DNA of 64,000 bases from positions 38,161 to 102,160 of the forward strand of contig ARYC01000529.1 in assembly GCA_000711775.1 (NCBI GenBank), in the 5' to 3' direction. Positions within the stretch are counted from its first letter, which is position 1. Each line of letters begins with the position of its first letter. The translations under genes were made by a program, and so were the position numbers. This document shows, one piece after another, positions 1 through 11,600 of the stretch. Below the pieces are notes generated by a model that saw only the letters and a program-made list of their open reading frames with translations, made no database searches and was not told the DNA's origin. The stretch comes from Oxytricha trifallax. Its lineage: Eukaryota; Ciliophora; Spirotrichea; Sporadotrichida; Oxytrichidae.

Positions 1-39
1 AAATCAAAAGCTATAAAAAATAAATTAAAATTTTGGTTC

Positions 40-740
40 TCTAATAGAAAGTTCAAATTGCACGGGAACATAGTTTAAACGAAAAATCTAGAATTGCTAA
101 AATTCCCAAAAATAGTTTCAATAATAATGATATTTCTAAAATCTAAAAATTAAAAATTTACGATTAAAAATTTGCTTCTTGTCCTACCAGTAAACATGGC
201 AATAATGATACGAAATTAATAAATAAGTAAATATTACAATAAAAATAAAATTACTTTGCTTCATAACAACCTTGAAAACCTTGACTTATTAAAATTGGCA
301 ATGGGAATCTTTTTACAATTTTACTATTACGAAATTTTGCTTGGATCAACAAAGGTCATATATTAAGAAAATTAAATATACATCAAATAAGAAATATAAA
401 ATTTAATTCAAATCTTGATAATTAAAGGGTAAATTTGATAATGGAAATGTTAATAAATATACATGACCAATTTCAAAAAGTGCGTGTGTTTTAGGGTGCT
501 TTGAAGCAATGTAAATTTTATTTTCTATAATTCCAGCTGATCAATAATTCTGCATCTTTCCTCGGTCCTCAGGGCTCTGAGAAGCGAGAATGAAGATTGG
601 TGTTGGCAAATCTTCAATTTTGAGATTTCTTAAATTTCATAAAAGTTGTAATAAATTTTGGCGATTTCTTGCAATTCCTAATGTTACGTTTAAACAACGT
701 TCCCGTACGATTCAAAGCTTCTTATTGAAGACGTAATTTT
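40..740. repeat. Dispersed repeat family A, copy 1 (internally inverted)
   Basis: The stretch 460-740 matches 57577-57860 in the same orientation and 38437-38710 in reverse orientation; all three share the landmarks GACCAATTT..AA.GTGCGTG, TTTATTTTCTATAATTCC and GATTGGTGTTGGCAAATCTT (the last at 595-615 and 57711-57731). The stretch near 65-170 resembles the 38465-38560 copy in the direct orientation (GGGAACATxGTTTAAACG...), so this copy is a rough inverted pair. No coding potential was recognised. It is probably a non-autonomous mobile element or remnant. Confidence 0.6.
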
Positions 741-2382
741 TTATTTTCAATTCAATATAATTGATTTAGGGAATTTATATATACTTTTTACTTAAATTTT
801 TAATTTCCATATTCATTTTTTAGACTATCTAATTTTTGTTAAATTTTATTAAATTATTTTATTTATTTGACTTTTCGTTTTTTTTAGTTTATTTATTTGA
901 TCATTTGATTTTATTATTTTCTTAATTATTGTTTTTAGTGTTTTTACATAAATATAATAATTAGTTTTTTTATCGTATAATTCATTCGATTTTATAAATT
1001 TAATCATTAATTAACTTTTATCTTATTTTCTGTTAACCATTCAGATATATACGCTATATATGAATTTGTTAGATATGAATATCAAACTTAACATGACTTT
1101 ATTATTTTCGGTGATTGTCTATCGCATGCCCATAGATAAATTTCTTTACTTTAATTTTGCTATTAAAATCAACTTAACAAATCAACATAAAAAAATTAAA
1201 GAATAATTTTTTCGTTCAAGAGATGCGATTGCGTGGTGTCGCATGTAATGATTACAGCTGATTTTTAATTCTCTACCAAACAAATACTAATCTGTCTAGG
1301 TTTCCAGAAGCTAACTGCCAATAATTTTTTAATTAATAATTTATTTTTCAAATCGAATGCATTCCTACAATTTAAAGGTAATTTGATATAAATTTTTTCT
1401 TAAACTAAAAAAAATTACATTTATTACTTTATTTATTTGTACCCATATTTGAGCTTTATCAAAATTTTTCATAGAATATAATAATCTTCATTTATTGTAT
1501 ATATAAATTTTAAATTTTACATAAATTTATTTATATCTTATTAAGGAATTAATGAATGATAATATCCATGTAACTTTAAAATTTTATCAAATATATTCTT
1601 TATCAATTCTTTGCTTATATATATTTAATCTTAAATTTATTTATATATATATTATTAAAAAGAAATTCACAATATAGGAAAAAATTGAATTTATATTATA
1701 TGTAGTTTTGAATTCATTTGAATAAAAACTATCATAATAATTATTTACTCTTTTTATAATTCTTGATTAGAATTTATTTTTGTAATAAGCTTAAAGTCTT
1801 AATGACATTTATATATTATTAAAAAAAATATTTAAGCAATGCCAAAAATAATTAAGACCATTTATAAAACATATATGATTATTTTTATTCAATTGATAAT
1901 ATATTTGTTAATATCTTATTTATAAATATCTTTTTTATTCCTTTTAATTTTTCGAAAGATATAGAATGCTAAAATATGAGAGCAAAATAGTCCCATTTTT
2001 TAACTACTAACCACATATCTAATTATGAAGATAATTGACTTCATTGCATGATTTTTTATTAATTCTGGCTATGTAATTTCTTTTAATATTAGATTTCTCA
2101 AAATATTGTTCGAAAAATATATATTTTTAAAAAAGATTATTAATATTTAGCCATGATTTTCTTATACTCTTACCTCTAAATATAAAAGCATTATAATTAT
2201 TTAAAATGTAAATTAATTAAAATATAATAAGTTTTAAAAATGTACAATAATTTTCTTGCAGCACGAATGCATTATGGAACAATGCATTCTATTTATTTAA
2301 ATTTGGCAGTGACCAGCAGAAGTGAGATAGAGATATCAATAAGATTACTTAGTGTAGTATGACTACTATGAAATATAGATGA
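741..2382. other. AT-rich stretch, no gene recognised
   Basis: Very AT-rich DNA with no frame showing G enrichment at first codon positions. It may hold internal eliminated sequence or intergenic germline DNA. I see no tRNA, terminal inverted repeat or other structure that I can defend. Confidence 0.4.
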
Positions 2383-2688
2383 CCGTTCTCGAGTCCAGAC
2401 GTTAATCTCTTATTCTTCCTGAAGATTTCAGAAATAAAACCCGAACAAAATGAAAGAATAGTTACTGGAATTTCCTCCGCTTTCTTCAGCTATTCTCTAT
2501 TGGAATGTCACTCTAGCTACAGAGATTTCCTAAAAAAAGATGCTTGTATTTTGAAAAGATTCGACGAAATCAAGACTATTTTAGAAAAATTTCGAAAATA
2601 AGATACAGTTGCCCTAAAACACAAGTGGCAAGATTACATTCAACAAATACTAATACTAGATTATCTTTTGTGTTTATGCCATGGTTGA
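2383..2688 (+). CDS. Coding segment, unknown protein (probable MDS)
   Basis: With TAA/TAG read as glutamine this is an uninterrupted 101-codon frame from just after an upstream TGA to a TGA at 2686. It lies in a local island of higher G/C and has many GAA, GAT, GTT and GCC codons, as real coding DNA does. The predicted residues are mixed polar/hydrophobic with a Lys/Glu-rich helical middle (around 2540-2640). There is no ATG near the left edge, so this is probably an internal or terminal segment of a gene whose other parts lie elsewhere in the germline. Family not recognised. Confidence 0.5.
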
Positions 2689-3049
2689 TGTAAGATAACT
2701 GATTAGCGCTTTGAAATACTCAGCTTCTATTAATCTATTCACTCAAAATTGCATTATATTACCAATCTGGCAGCATTTTTTATTAATCACTCTTATCTAA
2801 TGATTTTATTCTTTTGTATACCGTTTACTTATAAGTTTAATTCATGCTATAGAAGACAGAATGCTACTTGTAAAAAAAATTATTGTAATTAGAGAATCAC
2901 TATTTTCCATGAATCAATGCCATTACTTGAATTTGCTTTTGTATTTCTATAAATTTTTGATAAGAATAGATCTCTTTAACAAATACAAGAAATCTTTAAG
3001 ATTTGAATAAATTATTATTATACAATATTTTTAATTTACATTAAAAATA

Positions 3050-3124
3050 GGAAATTTAGCGAAATTAATATACAGAGTAAATTTATTTAATCATAACTGT
3101 CATGTTTTTGATTTATTTGTAATT
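3050..3124. repeat. Left arm of inverted repeat flanking a coding unit
   Basis: About 75 bp that recur in reverse complement at 4064-4138. The best conserved core is ATGTCATGTTTTTGATTTAT-like (CTGTCATGTTTTTGATTTAT at 3098-3117 against the complement of 4075-4094). The two arms bracket about 0.94 kb that contains the coding segment at 3279-3960, as in a small DNA transposon. Confidence 0.6.
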
Positions 3125-3278
3125 TAAATTAATATACATGGAGATGAAGTCTTGTATATGATTATAATTTTTAGAACTAATAATTTTAAATTTATAATTA
3201 AATATTTTTAATTAAATTAGTATGTTAAATAGTTTTCATGTTTTTTTGAAACAAGAAACTTTTGAATAAAATTTGAAT

Positions 3279-3960
3279 ATTCGAGCTGATTGTAGATAAA
3301 AGGTGAAATAAGATTTATTGAAACTAAATGGAATATCTGAAGGGATAAAATCGTTAAGTCGATAATCAGATAAAACGGCTCGAATAGGAAGTAAAAAATA
3401 AAAGTGGTGATTGCCTATATTGAAAATGAAAATATTAAGGAAGCTAAAATATCACTATACAGTTTGAATAAAATTAGAAAGCTTTCAAGAACAGGAACTA
3501 TACAAATAACTAAAAATGGCCAATTGCTGTAATTATTTTGGTAATAATATATGGGAAATATCATGTCTATTGAATTCTAATGTTTAATAATACTTAATGA
3601 AACTATGCTACTGCTTGAATCATGAAAGAGATATTATAAAAATCAAATTTTGATTCAATGACCGCATCGAAATTACAAGGAAAGACTATCATCAGAAAAA
3701 AATTACTTCTGTTAGGCTTCAGATATCATTTTTTCAGTTATAGAAAACTCGCTTAAAAAAGTGAAATGCCTGAATAAACCAAGAATCAAATTAATTTTTA
3801 TAAATGGGAAAGTAAATTACATTAACTTTAGTTTAGCTAATTTTGTACTTGTTAAGCAGCTGCATAGTAAATTAAATATTTTAGTAAAGAAAGAGGATTA
3901 TTATGATATATAAATGAAAGCGATTAATCTAAAATGTTCATTTTCTAGTTCTCTATATAT
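3279..3960 (+). CDS. Frame-broken coding unit between inverted repeats, unknown protein
   Basis: Three overlapping frames succeed one another on the plus strand: about 3279-3410, 3407-3626 and 3650-3764, with a weaker continuation to about 3960. Each patch shows G-rich first codon positions and uses TAA/TAG as sense codons. The product would be a basic, Lys/Ile/Asn-rich protein. I see no catalytic motif. Breaks at about 3405, 3630 and 3762 may be decay, sequence error or short eliminated inserts. Because inverted repeats lie on both sides it could be the body gene of a small transposon, but no DDE or Rep signature is visible. Confidence 0.4.
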
Positions 3961-4063
3961 TTCGCAGTATTTTGTTTTAAAACTTGAAATAATAAATAAT
4001 AACACATCCTGTTATAAATATGAATTTATATTTAAAAATTATTTAATTTTAAAGACCTTCAAA

Positions 4064-4138
4064 TAAAATTACAAATAAATCAAAAACATGACATTTGTGA
4101 TTAAACAAATTAATTCTTTATATGAATTTCTCTAAATT
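4064..4138. repeat. Right arm of inverted repeat flanking a coding unit
   Basis: Reverse complement of 3050-3124 with scattered differences. No convincing target-site duplication was found outside the arms. Confidence 0.6.
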
Positions 4139-4844
4139 TTCATTTATTTATGTATTTTATTAATAATTAAAGTTACAGATAAATGTATTTTTAGATTTTA
4201 TGTGATATCAATTTAATGAATATCATAATTTGAAAAATTATTAATAGTTTTTTTTTTATAGTCTATTCTTCATTTTAATCAATTTATTTTATAAAATGTT
4301 ATTTCACTTTATATTTAATAAACTTTTATCAATACTTACTTTATTTACAAATATTTATCTATTAATTTTAATCTCAAATTACTAACTTACTTGCTAATTT
4401 TTTTATTTAATAATAAATTAATGATTTTAATTCTTTGTTTAAAGCTTAGATTATATCAATTTCATATAACTATTCAGTCTTCACTCTTGAATTAATATAG
4501 TAATCTGTAAGAGTATTTGCTGAATATTTTTTTGCTTAATAAAGGTGTTTAATTTAATCTCTCTTGTCAATTATTTGTGTCTTTGGCTATTATTATAACA
4601 GACTTATTTATGAGTTCTAGAAATAATTTAAACTTATTTGCTCATTAAAATCTACATAATCACTATAGCATATTCTTTTACATTTCACTTTAAATTTAAG
4701 CATTAATAATATATAATATTTGGCATATCTTTAATTTTTCTTCTTTAAATTCATTCATTTTTATATGAATTTATTTTCAAAATATTATATTCTAATCGTG
4801 ATATTGGCGATTATCGTCTATTTTTTTTACACACTTAATAGCGT

Positions 4845-4995
4845 ATAGAATTGTTGGACACGAGATTGTCCCCAGCAAATTACATTTTATGGCAGTTAGC
4901 ATGAGTCAGATACAAAAATATTGGTCTTTTCAGTATAAGGGCAACCGCATTTAAGAGAAATGATGATGGTAACGAAAGTCAAAGTATGAAATTAT
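4845..4995 (+). CDS. Short coding-like segment, unknown
   Basis: A 45-50 codon frame ending at a TGA near 4987, slightly more G/C-rich than its surroundings. It contains Cys, Trp, Pro and His codons that are rare in random AT-rich translations. It could be an isolated MDS. No family recognised and no start codon. Confidence 0.3.
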
Positions 4996-7779
4996 CTGAT
5001 TATACTATCTAACTGGAGTAAGCTTCAGTATTAATATTAATAGAAAATAATCGAGATTTAATAAATTAATATTAAAAGAAATTATATCATTGGAAATATA
5101 GTAATGGAGAAGCAAAAGGAGCTGGTTACTAAATAAAATTTGTAAGTAACATATAACATATCTAGAATATTTATACTAAGCAATAATAACCAGCAGTAAA
5201 CAAAGTTGCACTTAACTGAAATGCTTGTGAGGCAAGAGTTCAAAATGTATAAATAAAGGAAAAGATGACTGAATGGAAGAAAATATGATGGTGATTATTA
5301 CGGTGATAAAGCTGTTTGTTGATATCATTTTTCGTAATTGTCTATACTAATTCTTATTCTTTAAATCTAATTTATAATCAATTTACCGATTCTCAATTAT
5401 TTTTCATACTTCCCTGCTTCTTTCAATAATAATTATAATCTATTTTTATTAAGTAATACAGATTAGGCTCATTAATAGACAAAATATCCATTTATATTAT
5501 ATTTCTGATTTATAAGTTTATTAAATTTTAAATAATTAGATTAATTATTAACATTTAATATTCCAATCCAAGTTAAAATTACACATAAATTTTATTGTGA
5601 AAATTAGGATGATTTATATTTTCATAATATTAAAAAAAAATAAACATTACAAATTATATAAAATAGTTTGATGGTAGAGGTTTATCAAACTCTTTCATCT
5701 ATAACAAAATATCAAAATTTACAAAGGTTCATATCGCAGTTGTGAACTGATTAAACAAAGCTTTATTTGGTTAGAGTTATAGTGAAAAACGCACTAGTTC
5801 CTCTGTTGCTAAGAATATTGTTTCTTTGCAATCGTTGTAGTTGCTTAAGCACCCTTATTTGGTCTTTAAAAAATTATATTGGTTTCACCAATTCTCTAAT
5901 TATTACATTTGGAGGCTAAGAATCACATTATTAACTATTATTTGTTACTAATTGCATGAATTTCAATAATAAAGGGGTGACGATGTTAGTGAACTGAACT
6001 AGGCTTACCGTCATAATTATTAAAAATAAAAGCTAGAAATTATATATAACTTTATATTTATTTGTATTAAATAAACTTAACTCTATGTAAGGAGTAATTT
6101 TACATAGACCATATCAAGTTTTATTTAATACTTTTTCATTTTTATAATTAAATATAATTCAAAGCGTATTATTATTATTCTTATTTTAATAAGTTAGTGA
6201 TTAAGAACTATAGAAAGTATTTTTAAAAAATTTATTAAATTAATAAATTTTTATAAATAAACCTCTACTAATTAATATATATATATAAGAGTAAATTTAC
6301 TTCATTTTTTAAATAGGAAAATAATATCAAATAGTTTTAATTTTTTTACTGACTATTTATACATTTATTGTGTATATATATTTTAATGCAAAATAATCTA
6401 CATTATTATTGATGTTTTATATGTTATCATTTATATTCATATAGAATAATTCCCTTTATAGTCATTTACATACTTTGTTGGCCACTGTATCGGAATTCTC
6501 CTTCTCAAATTATCGAAGCCTCTATTTTTCAAAATCCACTAAACATTTATAAATTTTGAATTGCTGCAAATTTTTGAAATAAATACTTTTTAAAGGAATT
6601 TGTCTCAGCTTAAATAACAAATTTTGAATGAAATTTTATATTCATAAGTTCATTTAAATTCCATTAAAATCTCATAATTTTATAAGGATTATATAAATTA
6701 ACATAAAAAACTGATTTGCTGAATCATGAGAAGCATTGATATAAAAGGCAATCTTTAATTTACATGGAAGCTAATTCTTAATAATTTCTTTAACACAAGT
6801 TTGAATAATAAACTGACTAAAAATAAAAGTATAATTATTAAATAAGCAATTAATGAATCAAGAGCAATAAAAATGGTGATTTTACAAATGATTCTTTGTT
6901 AAAAATAATAATCAAATTTTACCGATAATTCTATAAATTCTAATAAAGTGGTGCATTTAAAAAATAAAGATATCTTGGAGACGAAGTGATAAAAAACTTC
7001 ATTGAAATAAATTTAATTAATTATCTTAGTTATATGAATTTGATATAAAAGGATGAAATAAATACTGAGCAAAATATATTTAATAATTATTAAAATACTA
7101 ATATATTATTTGAAAATTAATATTTAAATTAATTTACTGTTTAGTTTTTTCAATATAAATACAACACAATCATATTTGAATTAGAGAATATTTAATTAGA
7201 GTGTATAAAATATAAATGATTTATGGTAATAAGCTAATTTCATAATAAATTAATATAAAGCTCAAAATAATCAGCTAATTATAATATGACATGATAACTT
7301 ATTTAAATAATTAATATTGTCTCTTTTATTCATTTAATAATAATAATTTTCAGCAAATAATTATATGAAATAATGAATATGTATTCTTTTCAGAATTACA
7401 AAAGCTATTTAAAAATTTAAACAGAATGAAACATTTATCCATTAAATTATTACAGATAAAATAATAATATTTTCAAAAATAATATTATAAATTGGAGAAT
7501 AAATAAAGTAAAAAGGTGAAGTAATGTCAATAAATTCAATATATTTCCTATCGTCCAAAAGATAGATATTCACAAAATTTGAAGCTACTGATTTATGTTA
7601 AATAAAACAAAATTTTACTGAAGATTAACATTTTTAATATTTTACATTGCGCTAAACCTTGTCAAAGCAATTTTTAATTAATGAATCTCACAAAGCTAAG
7701 ATTATATAATTGAAATAAATACTTCAAAGATTATTTTATTAAATAAATTTATTTATATTTACTGAATGTGGTATTAAAC
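4996..7779. other. AT-rich stretch with at most tiny coding patches
   Basis: Mostly featureless AT-rich DNA. The only patch that caught attention is minus strand 6465-6545, about 25 codons with Glu/Arg/Lys content typical of coding DNA. It is too short to call. No repeats or RNA genes recognised. Confidence 0.35.
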
Positions 7780-9206
7780 ATGAATAAAGGCGAATATGAA
7801 CTATACATTAGGGGCTAATCACTTTCATCTCTGGATTCCATTATGCATACCAGAATATGATACTTGAAGATTACAAATTAGTTTATTCCATTCTTATCAA
7901 TATATTTGGCAAGTCATCAAGCGGACACAACCTTCTAGCACATCATCGGAACTTGAACAAACTAACACACAAAACTCTAAATTATATATTTATTAGGATT
8001 ATTAAATTAAAAAGAGAGCGAAATGGCCAACCTCATTTCACACTAAAAGGAACATATAAAACACTGTGTGAGTACCCACAACTTTATTGAGAAAGCCAAC
8101 AAAGTAAATGCTATTATCGCTGATGGCCTTGAATTAGGCTAGATCACAATTGGTAACTCTAATTCATCCTTAGAGCAATAATTCAATATGGGCTTGTAGA
8201 CTCATCCAAACTTAGATACCAGATCTCCTTAATCAGTACTAAACTTGACCAAGGAGGCTACATCTTCAGAAACATACTAGAAATATACCATCAGCTTGGC
8301 TACTCAGTACAACTAATCAACAAGCACATTAAACTTCCCACACAACCTACAATCACCAGAGACACCACTTTCCAAATCAAAAATATTAAGTAAGAAGTCA
8401 AAACCTATTCATTAATCAATTATTTCAAAGCACCCCCTCCTCCCTATTAGATAGTCCACTAGTAAGACTACTAGATTGTCTAATAGATATCGATCAGGAG
8501 ATAGGAGTCATTTGACTAGTTAGAAGTATACATGAATGACTATATGGATGTTTACTCTAGCGATAGAGATAGCAAACCTGGTGATCCAATCACACCATAT
8601 CTTTCCTCTAGAGATTACGAATCCGTTGAGGAAGTCTCAGACTGGGAAGATGAAGATTCCAAAGACCTAAACTTTATCGACTAACCTACCGATCAGAACC
8701 TACCAGAAATTAGAGACTACTAAATTAAATAAGTAGAACACCCACCTATTTAATAATAAAATTTATATTTAGTACGACCTACCCTATAATTAATCAGTAA
8801 TAACTACTAACAAACCATGGGAGACCGTGACGAAGAGGTGAAAGAAGTCAACAAGACATCAGCAATGAATGTCTACGTTAAGTGCAGACAACCTGGAAAC
8901 AAATTCCCCTTCGAACAATAGGAGAAAATATTTGAGTGCAGAGAATCTACCCTCACTCTTACAATTAGAGTTGCTCACACAGAGCTCTATAACAAGATAC
9001 AAAACATCTACCTTGCTACCAACAAGTTACTTTCAGACGTTGACTTAACCACCAACGACCTACTTGCCAAATTGTCAGAAGTATAATACGAATTTACAAA
9101 ATATACAGTTATACTCAAAAACAACCAAATGAACTTAAAATCCATCCAACTGTTTGATGGAGACTACGACTTCATGACTATCACATTTAAGTTCCAATTC
9201 AGATGA
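7780..9206 (+). CDS. Unknown protein, about 450 codons, with local frame breaks
   Basis: This is one of the clearest coding islands in the window. Codon-position bias marks frame 0 from 7857 to about 8060, the next frame over about 8060-8130, then frame 0 again from 8133 through to TGA at 9204. Two nearby compensating shifts, or true overlap, separate them. TAA/TAG are used freely as glutamine. From about 8130 the protein has a hydrophobic-patterned domain, then a Pro run (8430-8445), a Gln-rich stretch, an acidic patch with DWEDED (about 8640-8665) and a C-terminal domain rich in Thr/Asn/Leu (8817-9203). A second in-frame ATG lies at 8817. A 26-codon leader frame at 7780-7860 overlaps the 7857 ATG as ATGA. 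The gene stands alone in AT-rich DNA. I do not recognise the family; candidates are a germline-limited gene, an unknown mobile element or an endogenous virus-like fragment. Confidence 0.55.
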
Positions 9207-9340
9207 CTTACTAAATAGGCAAGCTTCATAAAGAAAGAATTAGTTTAACTTATCACTACTACTTTAAAAGACTATATATAGACTAATGTTTTATAATTTA
9301 ACATATACGAAAACCAACTCATAAGAATCCCTAATCAAAA

Positions 9341-9469
9341 ATGGATGACGACTTTGTCATAATTTCTTTACCTGGAAAGAAATACAACAGAGGAGGTAAG
9401 AAGCTAAGACAACAGAATAAGAAGAAAAACAGAAGAAGAAGAAGATATAGAGGAAAAGAAATTCACTGA
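9341..9469 (+). CDS. Small basic protein, 42 codons
   Basis: ATG at 9341 opens a 42-codon frame ending in TGA at 9467. The N-terminus is acidic (MDDD) and the rest strongly basic, with Lys-Lys pairs and five consecutive arginines near the C-terminus, as in nucleic-acid-binding tails. The same frame is open back to an ATG at 9203 that overlaps the upstream stop as ATGA, giving an 88-codon alternative, but 9207-9340 is AT-rich and weakly coding-like. It directly follows the 7780-9206 gene on the same strand, so the two may form one unit. Function unknown. Confidence 0.45.
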   Translation: MDDDFVIISLPGKKYNRGGKKLRQQNKKKNRRRRRYRGKEIH

Positions 9470-9517
9470 ACTAGTGAACACGAAAGGACTTAATCCTTAA
9501 CATTAATTATATACTCA

Positions 9518-9534
9518 TAGGTCCTTGAGACCTA
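9518..9534 (+). terminator. Hairpin downstream of the 9.4-kb coding cassette
   Basis: A 6-bp perfect stem TAGGTC/GACCTA with the 5-nt loop CTTGA, about 50 nt after the stop codon of the small basic ORF. It is the only GC-containing hairpin near the cassette end. Role as a transcript 3'-end signal is inference. Confidence 0.3.
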
Positions 9535-11208
9535 GATGTGTGTTAATTATTATTATTATTATATTTATAAGGAATTATCAAAAGTGAGAGTTGGAAAGAA
9601 TGAATCCCTATTTCAAAAGAATTAAAATTAGTAAAAGAAAAAATTGTGATGAAGAGAAAGAAATATCATTGAAAAAGAACTATATAATTTTATATATAAA
9701 GCAAGAAAGTATAATTTTGTCATCATAATTAAAAAGAAATTAAATGAATTATCAGTAATTTATTCAATATCTTAAATTGTTATACTTTTAAACTAATATC
9801 TCCAATTTATTATTTAATTTTTTAATATATTTGAACGTCTTACTTGTTTGCATTTAGATAAAGTATAAATGTTTATTTATTATATTTTTTGATTGACCTT
9901 TAATAATTTAATTCAATTTAATATATTATAATACTTTAAAGTTAGTTTTAGATTTGAATCTTTTTTATATAATTGAGTCATCTTTTATCTAAAGTTGAAT
10001 ATTGGTAAATGATATTTGGTCTTGATTTAAATCATGTCTAATTTCATATCAATTAAAAATTAAAATATTTTTAATAGCTTTACAGAATATTTACCATTTT
10101 TCTGTATTCTGAACAATTAATAATCGCAATCTCTTTTCTTCTAATTTAATAAATAATTTGCTCTAATCAAGACGATAATTGATTCATTAAAATTAATGAT
10201 GAATGCAATACTTAAACTCTCGCACTATGCTAGATGTAATGATATTAGATGTATATAACTCACTTTATTTTTTTGATGCATTTAATTGTATCGCTACAAA
10301 AATCAATAAATGTTCTTTTATGACTCAAGTACCAAATAGCAATCAGCATATGAAGCTATTAATATATACTTAAAGATTCTATTATTGTATTTGTAATTCT
10401 TCTTGGCTAACTTTTTTATTCATGCAGATCATAAATATAGAAAATTAACATTGTCTAATCTTACATTAATTTAACTTAATTATAAATAATTACTAAATTT
10501 ATATAATTTTAATATAATAAATAACTATATTATATTAATTTTTTACTCTCATTTATCCAACTAATTAATTTAAAATAATAATATTAAAAGTTACTTCCAT
10601 TTTAAGAATGATCAAGTCGTTAAAGAGGATAGAATTAATTTCAGAACTGTTATATTGAGGTTAAATTGTAGTTTTATTTAAATAAATCCTAATTTCAATT
10701 ACAGAGAGTAAGTCATTTTTTATGAGTAATCAAAGAATTTAAATTTAAGACATGTTACTAATGGTAATGGACAATATTAATATTACATTTATTTTAATTA
10801 CTCTAGTTCTATTATAATTTTTTATTTATTAAGAATTATACTTAGAAAATCAAAATTAGTTTTTTAAAAAACATAAACAAGTCTAATTTGAAAATTATTA
10901 ATGTCTTTTAAATTTTAATTTTAAATTAATTTGATTAAATAACTGCTTTGAAATCAGCTAGTAAGTTAAAACTATGTTTAAATACCAACAACTTAATTTA
11001 CTTGTTATTGTATAAATTATTTTTCTTCAGATGAGACCGCTATATCGGTAGAAAATTTAAAGCATTTTTAACTTCAATAAGTCAATCATCTAATGTATAC
11101 AAATTAAATCTTTTTATCATTTAGAAACAGAGTATTCTTTGATAATAACTTATGTTTAGAGGATGGAGCATAAATTTAAATATATTTGCAAAGTTTAAGT
11201 TATTTTCA
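9535..11208. other. AT-rich stretch, no gene recognised
   Basis: Featureless AT-rich DNA, including an ATT trinucleotide run near 9548-9563. No coding bias, repeat pair or RNA gene recognised. Confidence 0.35.
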
Positions 11209-11600
11209 ACCTTATTCTCTCACATACTCACTTAAATTTCCGTTAACTTCTAAATTCTTCCTCAATTCTATTTAAACTTGAACTTTTTTTTTGTTGCTCT
11301 CTGATTCTCAATCGCAATTATTGATTTTTTTCTTTTTCATTAGTAGTAATTTCTATTGCTTTTTCCTTTTGTCAAACTTCCCTATTTGATCTTTCTTCTT
11401 CCCTGAAATTGCAAACCTTATTCATGATATAACTTACTTTAGTTAAGTGAGATTATCAAAATTTTGATGAGCCTTTCTTCAACCTATACTTTTTGCTCTT
11501 CAAATTTTGCTCCTATGCTTCTATCTGGACCAGCACCTCTCAGTTTACTAACGCCATGTATTTTACCAACTTTGCCTCAATCTCCAAGTTTTCTTTCTGT
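11209..11600 (-). CDS. Coiled-coil-like Lys/Glu/Gln-rich segment with one candidate intron
   Basis: The minus strand from about 11600 down to 11209 reads as a Lys/Glu/Gln/Arg-rich sequence typical of a coiled coil. The upstream part runs in one frame to 11438; removing a 35-nt GTAAGT...TTTCAG insert (11403-11437) brings it in frame with a following REEER-type acidic/basic stretch. There is then an in-frame TGA near 11375, after which the same frame continues as coiled coil to about 11230. No ATG is certain and no domain family is identifiable. Likely an MDS or exon of a structural or cytoskeletal protein, or a pseudogene given the TGA. Confidence 0.45.
11403..11437 (-). other. Candidate 35-nt spliceosomal intron
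   Basis: On the minus strand it starts GTAAGT and ends TTTCAG. Its removal restores the frame between the two halves of the coiled-coil segment. The short length is usual for ciliate introns. Confidence 0.45.

Noticed and set aside
8023-8535. Separate 170-codon ORF overlapping the 7.8-9.2 kb gene
   Set aside because: Beyond about 8135 codon bias favours the other frame, so only its first third is likely to be translated sequence; kept as part of one frame-broken gene.
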